From the NCBI GenBank assembly GCA_022781715.1, contig JALETB010000022.1, forward strand, positions 1 to 57,361: a stretch of DNA of 57,361 nt. The letters are read 5' to 3'. This document shows positions 1 to 9,548 of this stretch, one piece after another. The notes beneath the pieces are model-generated. The model was not told the DNA's origin. It was given only the letters and a program-made list of their open reading frames with translations, and searched no databases. Source of the DNA: Clostridiales bacterium (lineage in GTDB: Bacteria; Bacillota; Clostridia; Christensenellales; Borkfalkiaceae). Numbering within the stretch: position 1 is the stretch's first letter; each line of letters begins with the position of its first letter. The position numbers were made by a program, and so were the translations under genes.

Positions 1-1
1 A

Positions 2-1042
2 AGACTTGACGAGAACGGCTACACCGAAGCAACGATAACCAGACAGGATAACGGGCTCAGAGTAGAGATTCCGTCCATCGACAATCCGGACGACGTTATG
101 CAACTCATCGGCGATCAGGGCGAACTTCAGTTCAGAGATTCTAAGGGTAACGTCAAAGTAAGAGGCGAACACGTATCGGACGCGAGATCGGGTTACGATA
201 AGAATGGCGATCCCACCGTCTATCTCGAATTTACGACGGACGGCGCGAAACTTTTCGCAAGCGCGACCAAAGCGATCGCCGCAAAAGAGGACGGAGTGGA
301 CAACAAACTCTCCATTTATCTCGGCGACAGGCTTATTTCCTCGCCCACCGTTTCCGAAGAAATAGCAAACGGACAGGCTACTATAACCGGTATCGATTCC
401 ATCGACACCGCAAAGACGATAGCGTCGGTAATCAAGAGCGGCTCGCTCGAAATCGCTTTCGAAATAAGCGAATCGAGGGCTATAACCGCAACGCTCGGAG
501 ATAACGTTCTCGACGGAGCGATGCTTGCCGCAGCAATCGGTCTTGTGGTTGTTTTCATATTGATGATCACGTTTTACAAAGGAATGGGCGTTGCTTCTTC
601 GCTCGCCCTTATGATTTACGTAATTCTTTACGTCGCCATTCTTGCGATTTTCCCGGGCGTACAACTTACGTTCCCCGGCATCGCGGGTATCATTCTTTCG
701 ATAGGTATGGCGGTTGACGCCAACGTAGTTATTTTCGAAAGAATCAAGGACGAATACGGCAACGGTAAGAGAGTTAAAGCTGCTGTAGACGCAGGTTTCA
801 AGAGAGCGGTCATCACCGTCCTCGATTCCAACGTCACGATAATCATCGCGTCCATCGTTCTCTGGATTTTCTGTTCGGGTTCGATAAAAGGTTTCGCGAT
901 AACGCTTTTCCTCGGCGTAATCGTTTCGCTCTTCACGGCGATTTTCGTCACGAGATGGCTTATCAATGTCATGAAGCCGTTCGGCGGAACGGAAGATGAA
1001 GGCGTTGCAAAACTCTTCAATCTTAAAAGGAGGGATGCATAA
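2..1042 (+). CDS. secD: Protein translocase subunit SecD (C-terminal part, truncated by window start)
   Basis: Frame is open from base 2 through the listed ORF; SecD TM region motifs (FPGIAGIILSIGMAVDANVVIFERIKDEY); directly followed by secF. Confidence 0.95.
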   Translation, partial: RLDENGYTEATITRQDNGLRVEIPSIDNPDDVMQLIGDQGELQFRDSKGNVKVRGEHVSDARSGYDKNGDPTVYLEFTTDGAKLFASATKAIAAKEDGVDNKLSIYLGDRLISSPTVSEEIANGQATITGIDSIDTAKTIASVIKSGSLEIAFEISESRAITATLGDNVLDGAMLAAAIGLVVVFILMITFYKGMGVASSLALMIYVILYVAILAIFPGVQLTFPGIAGIILSIGMAVDANVVIFERIKDEYGNGKRVKAAVDAGFKRAVITVLDSNVTIIIASIVLWIFCSGSIKGFAITLFLGVIVSLFTAIFVTRWLINVMKPFGGTEDEGVAKLFNLKRRDA

Positions 1043-2157
1043 TGGCTTCTTTGAGAAACAAAAACGTTAAAATCGTTGAAAAATTCGTTATTTTTCTTTG
1101 CGTAAGCATTCTCGTCATCGCTGCAGGCGTTGCGATGATATTCATAAAAGGAATGAACCTCGGCGTGGAATTCAAAGGCGGTATGACCTTTGAAGTTTCC
1201 GTTGAAGACGAAGTTGCTGCGACCAACCTTTCGGGCGCAAAAGAAGACGATTTCAAGTCCGACTTAAACGCATGGCTTGCTTCCGGAAACGTCAAACTCG
1301 GCGCGGACGCTTACACGTTCAATCCCGCGGCAAATGTTCAGAAAGCCGGCGCGGACACTTACGAATTCAGAGTTGACAGAGATGCAAAAAAGAACGGCGC
1401 CGATTATGTTCTTGACAGCAAGAGCGAGAATTTCACCGAAATCTTTGCGAAAGAATCGGGCGAAATGAGCGTTGCCGTTAAAGATTACGTTATCGATTGG
1501 TTCAAAACCAACATGAGCATAGAACTCGAAACGGACGACGTTTCGGTCAGAACTCACACGATCGGCAACGAAGTTATGCAGTCGATTATCAAAAACGCGG
1601 CTATCGCGGTTGCGGTTGCCGTTGCGGCTATCCTTGTTTATATCGCTATAAGGTTCACCTGGGTATCCGGTCTTGCGGCTATTCTCGCACTCGTTCACGA
1701 CGTACTCGTCATGACCGCGCTCACCGCGATTTTCCAGATTCCGGTCAACTCAACCTATATCGCGGCAATCATCACGATAATCGGTTATTCGATCAACGCG
1801 ACGATCGTTATTTTCGATCGCGTCAGAGAACTTGAAAAGACCCCGTCATATGCTGTTCTTTCCGATGCGGAGATCGCTAACAAAGCAATCGTGAACACGC
1901 TTTGGAGATCGATTCTCACCACCGTCACGACTTTGGTTATGATCATTTCGCTCGCGATTGTCGGAAACTCGACCATACGTGAATTTGCGTTCCCGATTAT
2001 TTTCGGACTTCTCGCAGGTGCGTACTCGTCGATACTTCTTTCGGCTCCGATCTGGGTATATTTGAGAAAGTTGTTCAGAATGTCCGGCAAAAGACCGACC
2101 CTGAAAACAAAAGCGGCAAAGACCGAAACCGTAGAAGCGGCAGAGGCTCAGGCTTAA
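1042..2157 (+). CDS. secF: Protein translocase subunit SecF
   Basis: GVEFKGGMTFEV and AIITIIGYSINATIVIFDRVRE motifs; overlaps secD stop by 1 nt. Confidence 0.95.
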   Translation: MASLRNKNVKIVEKFVIFLCVSILVIAAGVAMIFIKGMNLGVEFKGGMTFEVSVEDEVAATNLSGAKEDDFKSDLNAWLASGNVKLGADAYTFNPAANVQKAGADTYEFRVDRDAKKNGADYVLDSKSENFTEIFAKESGEMSVAVKDYVIDWFKTNMSIELETDDVSVRTHTIGNEVMQSIIKNAAIAVAVAVAAILVYIAIRFTWVSGLAAILALVHDVLVMTALTAIFQIPVNSTYIAAIITIIGYSINATIVIFDRVRELEKTPSYAVLSDAEIANKAIVNTLWRSILTTVTTLVMIISLAIVGNSTIREFAFPIIFGLLAGAYSSILLSAPIWVYLRKLFRMSGKRPTLKTKAAKTETVEAAEAQA

Positions 2158-2171
2158 TAAAAAAACATTTT

Positions 2172-2199
2172 CGGGCGGATTTGTTATCCGCCCGTTTTT
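2172..2199 (+). terminator. Rho-independent terminator after secDF
   Basis: CGGGCGGAT-TTGTT-ATCCGCCCG then TTTTT. Confidence 0.9.
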
Positions 2200-2250
2200 G
2201 CATTTAATGAAAAGGAATACGGAACGATAATAACGGAAAGATAAAACGGA

Positions 2251-4530
2251 ATGATAATTACTAAAACACCGCCGTCAGGCTCAGAAAACTTAATAAAAGA
2301 AATATCCGGACGATGCGGCGTTTCAACGGCTTTTGCAAAACTTTTGGTCACGCGTGGAATAAAATCCGCCGAAGAAGCCGAAAAATTTATCAGACCGGAC
2401 AAAAAATATCTCCACGATCCTTATCTTTTCGGCGGAATGAAAGCCGCAACTGAGCGCATAAAAGCCGCAAAGGAAAACGGCGAAACCGTAGTTATTTATG
2501 GCGATTACGACGCAGACGGAATAACCGCCACGGCGATTATGTACAGGGGGCTGAAAGTTTTCGGGATAGACGCATACGCAGTTGTTCCGGAAAGGGAGAA
2601 CGGCTACGGACTTACGGAAGGCGTGCTTGAAAGAGTACTCGAAGAATATTGCCCGGATCTTATCATAACGGTCGACTGCGGAATTTCGTCTTATGCGGAG
2701 ATAGAGGAGTTGAAAGACCTCGGCGTGGACGTAATCGTGACAGACCACCACGAAATTCCCGAGCAAATTCCCGATTGCACGGTCGTAAACTGCAAACTCG
2801 GCGACGGATATCCGTTCGACGGACTGTGCGGCGCGGGCGTTGCGTATAAGGTTATCAGCGCGCTTGTCGGCGAGGAGGCGGATAACTTTCTCGATCTCGT
2901 TGCCGTTGCTACGATTGCCGACAGCATGCCGCTCACGGACGAGAACAGAATTCTCGTGAGCGAAGGTTTAAAACTGATAAAAAGCGGCAGATGCTCGAAA
3001 GTTATCAGAGCGATATGCGAGTCGGGCGGGGCAAAAGAATTGGTTGCTTCCTCGCTTGCTTACACGGTCGCGCCGAGGGTGAACGCCGCCGGCAGAATGG
3101 GCGACGCGTATTCCGCGCTTGTCGCGTTCACTTCGGAGGATAATTTCGAGATTAAGATTCTCGCCGACAAACTCAACTCGTATAACGCGGCGCGGCAGAC
3201 GGAATGCGACGTTTTATATAAAGCCGCTAAGGAAAAACTCAGAACAAAATCGCCGCTGTCGCGGATTATCGTTCTCTATGACAAAGGTTGGAAATCGGGA
3301 ATTATAGGCATTGTCGCGGCGAAATTGATGGAAGAATACTCGAAGCCGGTCATACTTTTTTCCGAAAAAGACGGCGTTTTGCACGGCAGCGCACGCTCGC
3401 TCGGCGACATTAACATTTTCAAGTCTCTCACGGCGGTTCAGGACGTTCTTGAAGCGTTCGGCGGACACGCTCAGGCGGCAGGCGTTACGATAAAAAAGGA
3501 AAACATCGGCGTTTTCGAGGAGAAAATCAACGAATACATAGCGAAAACTTACGACGCGACAGCCTTTGCCAAGGATATCGAGGTGGACGGATTCATCACC
3601 GGTAAGTTCAAGGCGGAACTCGCCCGCGAACTCGAACTTTTTGAGCCTTGCGGGGTGGACAACCGTAGACCTGTTTTCGCTTTAAACGTTACGGAAGCGA
3701 ACGCCTCGCCGCTCAAATACGGCTCGCCGCACGTTTCGTTTTCCACGCCTTATATCGACCTTTTGTATTTCAACGGCTACGATTCGCTCGCGCTTTTGAA
3801 TTCCGCGAATGAAAAAACGGTCGTTTTCGAGCCGAGATTGTCCACTTTTAACGACAGAGAATCTCTCAAAGGCATTGTAAAATCCGTTTCGGCAGTTATC
3901 GGCGACGGTGAGGACGTTAAATTTTCGCTTTACCGGAACCAACTGTCAAACGCCGACGAGTTGGAAACTTACGAAAAAATCGACACGGCGCAGGCTCAGA
4001 AATTCATAGACGAAGCGACCAAAGAGATTTACGGTACGGTTTTCGTTGTCAACAATCCGGACTCGCTGAAAAAATACAAGAGGCTCGAAACGTTCGACCG
4101 TGAGTATCTGAAAAAGACGTGCAAGGGCAATTTAAACGTCCTTTGTTACGGAATTTCAACCGTAGATTTTGACGAATACGAGCGCGTTGTTTTTCTCGAT
4201 AAACCGCTCTATATGCCGATTATCGGCATAAAAACGTATGTCAACACCGAGTTGAACGGGTTTGATGCGGAGGGGTTGAAAACGGACAGAGACGCACTCG
4301 TCGGCGCATATCTCGAACTTAAAAATATCGCCGGCGGATTTACGGACGTTAAGGAAGCCTGCGAAAAGTGCGGAGAAAAAAACGCGAAGCAACTCGCGCT
4401 CGCCGTAAAGGTATTTGAAGAATTGGGTTTGCTCGTGCAAAAAAACGGAAAATATTTGGTCGTCGGCGGAAAAAAATGCGATATTAATTCGTCGGTGATA
4501 TTAAACAGAGTAAAAGATTATATAAAGTAA
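2251..4530 (+). CDS. recJ: Single-stranded-DNA-specific exonuclease RecJ
   Basis: DHH/DHHA1 motifs: YGDYDADGITATAIMYRGL, ITVDCGISS, VTDHHE, GGHAQAAGVTI. Confidence 0.95.
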   Translation: MIITKTPPSGSENLIKEISGRCGVSTAFAKLLVTRGIKSAEEAEKFIRPDKKYLHDPYLFGGMKAATERIKAAKENGETVVIYGDYDADGITATAIMYRGLKVFGIDAYAVVPERENGYGLTEGVLERVLEEYCPDLIITVDCGISSYAEIEELKDLGVDVIVTDHHEIPEQIPDCTVVNCKLGDGYPFDGLCGAGVAYKVISALVGEEADNFLDLVAVATIADSMPLTDENRILVSEGLKLIKSGRCSKVIRAICESGGAKELVASSLAYTVAPRVNAAGRMGDAYSALVAFTSEDNFEIKILADKLNSYNAARQTECDVLYKAAKEKLRTKSPLSRIIVLYDKGWKSGIIGIVAAKLMEEYSKPVILFSEKDGVLHGSARSLGDINIFKSLTAVQDVLEAFGGHAQAAGVTIKKENIGVFEEKINEYIAKTYDATAFAKDIEVDGFITGKFKAELARELELFEPCGVDNRRPVFALNVTEANASPLKYGSPHVSFSTPYIDLLYFNGYDSLALLNSANEKTVVFEPRLSTFNDRESLKGIVKSVSAVIGDGEDVKFSLYRNQLSNADELETYEKIDTAQAQKFIDEATKEIYGTVFVVNNPDSLKKYKRLETFDREYLKKTCKGNLNVLCYGISTVDFDEYERVVFLDKPLYMPIIGIKTYVNTELNGFDAEGLKTDRDALVGAYLELKNIAGGFTDVKEACEKCGEKNAKQLALAVKVFEELGLLVQKNGKYLVVGGKKCDINSSVILNRVKDYIK

Positions 4531-4605
4531 AAGCAATCGTCGTTGCGCCGCAAAAGGTTGCAATCACTCGCGACTAAGGAAAGCGACGATAAACGTCGGA
4601 AAATT

Positions 4606-6741
4606 ATGTACGAAGAAATTGTTGAAAGCATCGAAAAAGGCGGCTATTCGGCAAGCGAACGCGAAGTTCTGAAAAAAGCGTTTCTTTTTGCACAGAAAGC
4701 CCACGAAGGACAAAAACGCGCCTCGGGCGAAGAGTATTTCACTCACCCCGTGGCAGTCGCGCAGATCCTTGTCGACCTCGGAATGGATTATTACACCGTT
4801 GCCGCGGCTTTTTTGCATGACGTAATCGAAGATACGCCCGTTTCGGAAGGCGATATAAAGGAAGAATTCGGCGAAGAAATTCTGGAACTTGTCGAAGGCG
4901 TTACGAAACTCGATAAAATCGAATTCAAATCCCACGAGGAAGAGCAGGCGGAAAACTTCAAAAAGATTTTCGTCTCGATGGCCAAGGACATCAGGGTCAT
5001 CATCATCAAACTTGCGGACAGGTTGCATAATATGCGTTCGCTCAACTTCCTTTCCAAGGAACGCCAACTGAGAATGGCTCGCGAAACGCTGGATATTTAC
5101 GCACCCATCGCGGGCAGACTCGGTATCTCGCAAATCAAATGCGAACTCGAGGATCTTTGCCTTAAATATCTCGACCCCGAGGCTTACGAATATCTCGCAG
5201 TCAACATCAACAGCCAGATCAGCGAAAGGAAAGAGTTCGTCAATTTTGTCGTTAACGAAATAAAGAAAATACTGAAAGAATCGAATATCGAGGGCGAAGT
5301 GTTCGGCAGAACCAAACACTTTTACAGTATCTATAAAAAGATGAAGCGACAAAACAAGACCCTCGACCAGATTTACGACCTCACGGCGGTGAGAATAATC
5401 GTCGACACGGTTGATCAGTGCTATGAACTTTTCGGGAAAATTCACCAGGAGTGGAAGCCTATCCCGGGCAGAATAAAGGATTATATCGCCACGCCGAAAG
5501 AGAATATGTACCAGAGTCTGCACACCACGGTCGTGACGAACATAGGTAAGATTTTCGAAATTCAGATCCGAACCAAGGAAATGAACCGCACGGCTGAATA
5601 CGGTATCGCCGCGCACTGGAAATATAAGGAAAACAAGGAAAACACGGACGCGTTCGATAAACGTCTGAGTTGGATAAGAGAAGTCATGGAGTGGCAGGGC
5701 GGCCTGAATAACTCCACGGAATTCCTCGAAAGCATCAAGGGCGACCTCTATAACAACGAGGTTCTCGTGTTCACGCCTAAGGGCGAGGTCATCAGCCTTG
5801 TCAAGGATGCGACGCCTATCGATTACGCTTATAAAATTCACACCGAAGTGGGCAACAAGTGCGTCGGGGCTAAGGTCAACGGCAAAATGGTACCCTTAAA
5901 CACCACGCTTCAGGTCGGCGACGTTATCGAGATAATCACGTCGAAAATCTCCAAAGGTCCGTCGTGGGACTGGCTCAGGATAGCCAAATCCTCGGGTGCG
6001 AAAGCGAAAATTAAAGCCTTCTATAAAAAGGCGATGCAGGTCGATAACGAAAGAGTGGGCAAAACGATGCTCGAAAACGAGGCGAAAAACCGCGGTTATA
6101 ATTTCGGAGATCTGCTTAATCCGATCAGTTTTGAAAGGCTCAGTCAGAAACTCTCCGTTTCGACGCCCGAGGAAATGTGCGCGGCGGTCGGCTGCGGCGC
6201 GATAACCATAAACAGCGTTCTTTTAAAACTTATCGATTTCCACAAAAAGGAAACACCCATTCCCGACAAAATTGCGGACAGTAAGGTCAAACGCAGTTCC
6301 GAAAACGTCGGCGGCGTAAAAATCAAGGGCATGAGCGGACTCCTGGTTCGCTTTGCCGGTTGCTGTAACCCGGTTCCCGGCGACGATATAGTCGGTTTTG
6401 TTTCTCGCGGGAGGGGCGTAACCGTTCACAGGCGCGATTGCCCGAATATGAAAAACGAAGACCCGGGCAGGCTTTTAGAGGCGGAATGGGTAGGCGATCA
6501 GGGTTCGTACAGCGTTTCAATAAGGGTTATCGGCGGCGAGGACGCGCCTATTCTCGTGTGTGTTTCAAACGCGTGTACCGAACTTGGGCTGATGATAGTT
6601 TCCGTTAACGGAAGAATCGACGCGAAGAACCATCAGTCTATCGTCGAGTTCACGATAAAACTCGGCAAGAAAAGCGATCTCGATTTGCTTATCAACAAAG
6701 TCGAGCAGAACAGTTGCATAACGGAAATATTCAGAATATGA
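4606..6741 (+). CDS. RelA/SpoT family (p)ppGpp synthetase/hydrolase
   Basis: HD domain (FLHDVIEDTPV), synthetase domain, TGS (VFTPKGEVISL), ACT; ATG at 4606 preferred over TTG at 4543. Confidence 0.95.
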   Translation: MYEEIVESIEKGGYSASEREVLKKAFLFAQKAHEGQKRASGEEYFTHPVAVAQILVDLGMDYYTVAAAFLHDVIEDTPVSEGDIKEEFGEEILELVEGVTKLDKIEFKSHEEEQAENFKKIFVSMAKDIRVIIIKLADRLHNMRSLNFLSKERQLRMARETLDIYAPIAGRLGISQIKCELEDLCLKYLDPEAYEYLAVNINSQISERKEFVNFVVNEIKKILKESNIEGEVFGRTKHFYSIYKKMKRQNKTLDQIYDLTAVRIIVDTVDQCYELFGKIHQEWKPIPGRIKDYIATPKENMYQSLHTTVVTNIGKIFEIQIRTKEMNRTAEYGIAAHWKYKENKENTDAFDKRLSWIREVMEWQGGLNNSTEFLESIKGDLYNNEVLVFTPKGEVISLVKDATPIDYAYKIHTEVGNKCVGAKVNGKMVPLNTTLQVGDVIEIITSKISKGPSWDWLRIAKSSGAKAKIKAFYKKAMQVDNERVGKTMLENEAKNRGYNFGDLLNPISFERLSQKLSVSTPEEMCAAVGCGAITINSVLLKLIDFHKKETPIPDKIADSKVKRSSENVGGVKIKGMSGLLVRFAGCCNPVPGDDIVGFVSRGRGVTVHRRDCPNMKNEDPGRLLEAEWVGDQGSYSVSIRVIGGEDAPILVCVSNACTELGLMIVSVNGRIDAKNHQSIVEFTIKLGKKSDLDLLINKVEQNSCITEIFRI

Positions 6742-7361
6742 TAAAAATTATTAAAAAGCCCGTCGCTCCGATCGACGCGAACTCGTATACGGTGATCGAT
6801 ACCGAAACTAAAAAGTGCCTGTTAATCGACTTCGGTGCGGACTTTTCACGTTTAATGAGGTCTTGCGACGACCTTGGATTGGTTGTTTGCGGCGCAATTT
6901 TAACGCACGGGCATTTCGACCATGCGATGAGCGGATACCTCGCAAAGGAGAGGGGAGTGAAGGTTTACGTTCCCGAGGGGGACGAAAAAATGCTTTACAC
7001 CGACGACAATCTCGCCAAAAAATTCGGCGTGAGCGCGCCGTTTTATCACGCGGACGAGGTGTTGAAAGAGGGCGAGACGGAAATCGGCGGGATAAAAATC
7101 AACGTCATTTCCACGCCCGGTCATACGAAAGGGTCGAGTTGTTTTCTTATCGACGGAAAACTTTTCACCGGCGACACGCTTTTTTACGGCTCTTACGGCA
7201 ACACGTCTTTTCCGGGCGGGAGTTTTGCCGAAATCAAGGATTCGATAACGAATAAACTCTTTAAACTTGACGGCGATTATGAGGTTTTTCCCGGTCACGG
7301 CGAAAACACTTATCTCGATTACGAAAGGAAATATAATTACATAAACGATGATAACTACTGA
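6738..7361 (+). CDS. MBL-fold metallohydrolase (glyoxalase II-like)
   Basis: THGHFDH metal-binding motif, STPGHTKGS, FPGHGE; ATGA overlap with upstream stop. Confidence 0.85.
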   Translation: MIKIIKKPVAPIDANSYTVIDTETKKCLLIDFGADFSRLMRSCDDLGLVVCGAILTHGHFDHAMSGYLAKERGVKVYVPEGDEKMLYTDDNLAKKFGVSAPFYHADEVLKEGETEIGGIKINVISTPGHTKGSSCFLIDGKLFTGDTLFYGSYGNTSFPGGSFAEIKDSITNKLFKLDGDYEVFPGHGENTYLDYERKYNYINDDNY

Positions 7362-8715
7362 TATCCCCTGGCTAGAGGCCGAACTGCTCGAAGAGAGTAA
7401 ATTCTTTTCTTCGGTGACCGACAAAACGATAATTACTCATTCGTCGAGAGAAGAAAACGGTTTTTTTCTTAACGAAATAACCGTGAACGGTAAGGCTTAC
7501 GGCTATGCCGACCGCCACGAATATAACGGCGAACTCGAACATAAGCGTTATTTGAGGCGTTACGCAAAACTCGCGTTGTTTCTTGCGCTCACTGATTTTA
7601 CGGGCGAAAAATCGGAGTGGGGCGCGCTTACCGGCATAAGACCCGTCAAGTTCGCTTATTCCGAGGGCGAAAACTGGCGCGAAATCATGAGCGAAGAAAT
7701 GCGTGTTTCGCCCGAAAAACTCGATATGGTCGGACGGATAATCGAGGCGCAGAAAGGGATATATTCAAAGGAAAACGGCAACGCAGATTTTTTTGTCGGC
7801 ATACCCTTTTGTCCGTCGCGCTGCGCGTATTGTTCGTTCGTTTCAAACGAAATCGGCAAGGAAAAGCAAGTTCCGCAGTACGTCGACGCTCTCTGCCGCG
7901 AAATCGAGGCGACGAAACCGTTTTTTAAAAAATATCGTTCGTTTTATATCGGCGGAGGAACGCCCGTTTCGCTCCCGACCGACAGTCTCGAAAAAATTCT
8001 GAAAACCATCGGCAAGCCCGGTACGGAATATACCGTCGAGGCGGGCAGACCCGATTGCATTAACGACGAAACGCTCGCGCTGCTCAAAGAATACGGCGTT
8101 ACCAGAATCTGCGTGAATCCGCAGAGTTTCAACGATAAAACGCTTGTCGAAATCGGCAGAAAGCACACCGCAAAAGATATTTTCGATAAGTATGCTTTGG
8201 CGAAAAAATACGGTTTCGATATAAATATGGATCTGATCGCAGGGCTTCCCGGCGAGTCGCTCGGCGATTTTAAATACAGCATAGACGCCGCCGCAGAACT
8301 TTCGCCGGAGAACGTAACGGTGCATACTTTGTCGCTCAAAAAGGGGAGCATTCTGAAAGAAAAAGTCGAAAGACTCGCTCCGGGCGAAATAAAGAATATG
8401 ATCGATTACTCGGCCTATAAGTTGATTAACGAGGGTTTTTCGCCTTATTATATGTATCGTCAGAAGTATATGGCGGGCAATTTGGAGAATACCGGTTACG
8501 CAAAGCCCGGCAAGGCGTGCGTTTATAATATCGACGTTATGGAGGAGATCGCTTCTAACCCCGCATGCGGCGCAAACGCCGTATCCAAAAGACTTTACGC
8601 CGACGAGGACAGAATAGAGAGATACGGCGCGCCGAAGGATATAAAAACCTATATCGAAAAAAACGACAGAATCATTGCCGATAAAACGGCTTTTTTCGAC
8701 GGTTGCAACCGCTGA
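7348..8715 (+). CDS. hemZ: Coproporphyrinogen III oxidase-like radical SAM protein (HemZ-like)
   Basis: Radical SAM CxxxCxxC (FCPSRCAYCSF), IGGGTPVSL, HemN/HemZ-type organisation; overlaps the MBL gene. Confidence 0.85.
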   Translation: MITTDIPWLEAELLEESKFFSSVTDKTIITHSSREENGFFLNEITVNGKAYGYADRHEYNGELEHKRYLRRYAKLALFLALTDFTGEKSEWGALTGIRPVKFAYSEGENWREIMSEEMRVSPEKLDMVGRIIEAQKGIYSKENGNADFFVGIPFCPSRCAYCSFVSNEIGKEKQVPQYVDALCREIEATKPFFKKYRSFYIGGGTPVSLPTDSLEKILKTIGKPGTEYTVEAGRPDCINDETLALLKEYGVTRICVNPQSFNDKTLVEIGRKHTAKDIFDKYALAKKYGFDINMDLIAGLPGESLGDFKYSIDAAAELSPENVTVHTLSLKKGSILKEKVERLAPGEIKNMIDYSAYKLINEGFSPYYMYRQKYMAGNLENTGYAKPGKACVYNIDVMEEIASNPACGANAVSKRLYADEDRIERYGAPKDIKTYIEKNDRIIADKTAFFDGCNR

Positions 8716-8817
8716 CTCCTTGCGGCAGACTAAAAAGAAGCACTCAACACTAAAAACCAAGCCCTAAAACCGTGCGGCAGACAAAAGCATAACCTATAAA
8801 ATAATCATAATAAAATC

Positions 8818-8852
8818 GAGCAACCGCGTTAAAACGATTGCTTTTTTTTATT
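8818..8852 (+). terminator. Probable terminator after hemZ
   Basis: AGCAA..CGTTAAAACG..TTGCT followed by T8. Confidence 0.6.
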
Positions 8853-8876
8853 ATATATGGTAATATACTTGCAGAT
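8844..8876 (+). promoter_or_regulatory. Candidate sigma70/A-type promoter for rpsO
   Basis: TTGCTT - 17 nt - TAATAT, overlapping the preceding terminator T-run. Confidence 0.5.
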
Positions 8877-8954
8877 GCTCGTTGCGCAGTACGGCGAATA
8901 CTCGACGCCGCGCTTCGCTCTGAAGCGAAATTTCCATTCAGGAGGATAAACAAC
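8877..8954 (+). promoter_or_regulatory. Structured rpsO 5' leader, possible S15 autoregulatory element
   Basis: Hairpin CGCTTC-GCTCT-GAAGCG just upstream of the RBS GGAGG; S15 leader autoregulation is known in bacteria. Confidence 0.4.
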
Positions 8955-9218
8955 ATGGAAAAAGAAAGAAAATCAGAAATCATCAACACTTACAAAAGAC
9001 ACGACGGAGACACCGGTTCCGCTGAAGTTCAGATCGCTCTTTTGACCGAGAGAATCAACCACCTCAACGAACACCTTAAACTCAACAACAACGACAAGCA
9101 TTCTCGTCGCGGACTTTTGAAAATGGTTGGTCGCAGAAAGGGTATGCTCGATTATCTTAAATCTGTCGATATCGAAAAGTACAGAGAGATCATCGCTAAA
9201 CTCGGACTCAGAAAGTAA
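8955..9218 (+). CDS. rpsO: 30S ribosomal protein S15
   Basis: [50 protein letters not shown] upstream. Confidence 0.97.
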   Translation: MEKERKSEIINTYKRHDGDTGSAEVQIALLTERINHLNEHLKLNNNDKHSRRGLLKMVGRRKGMLDYLKSVDIEKYREIIAKLGLRK

Positions 9219-9224
9219 ACTTCG

Positions 9225-9249
9225 GGGAGTATTTCATACTCCCTTTTTT
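9225..9249 (+). terminator. Rho-independent terminator/attenuator between rpsO and pnp
   Basis: GGGAGTAT-TTC-ATACTCCC then TTTTTT. Confidence 0.9.
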
Positions 9250-9360
9250 GCTAAATACTCGTCTTAGTCATCTGTGCGGAAGAAAAGTCGCGGCAAAACC
9301 GTCCGTCGGGATAACCCGGCGAAACGAACGGAAAAGTTCCGCGGTTTTTTCTTTCGATGT

Positions 9361-9524
9361 CGGACAAGGTTCATCCTTGTCCGGCGCGCTGATTTTAAAA
9401 ATAAAAATTCGTTTTTCACAGCCGTCGCTTTAAAGCGATTAAAGCGTTTATCGCCTTTAAAGCATGCGGGCGGGGGAGAACGTTTCTGAGGCGAAGCGAA
9501 AAAAAGAAGGTGCGCTTCGGCTGT
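9361..9524 (+). promoter_or_regulatory. Structured pnp 5' leader
   Basis: Hairpin CGGACAAGG-TTCAT-CCTTGTCCG; long-range ACAGCCG(9418)/CGGCTGT(9518) enclosing an AAAGCG/CTTTAAAGC-rich multi-hairpin region. Confidence 0.45.
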
Positions 9525-9548
9525 AAATCAGAGAAAAAGGAGAATAAA

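Noticed and set aside
4564-5841. Long antisense ORF (425 aa) opposite relA/spoT
   Set aside because: Shadow ORF from codon bias; the + strand is an unambiguous RelA/SpoT protein and the antisense product resembles no family
8716-8790. Short repeat TGCGGCAGAC-AAAA after hemZ
   Set aside because: Only two copies of about 11 bp; too short to support a claim on its own
9248-9489. ORFs in the rpsO-pnp spacer
   Set aside because: Overlap structured leader and hairpins, Arg/Lys-rich random-looking translations, no RBS
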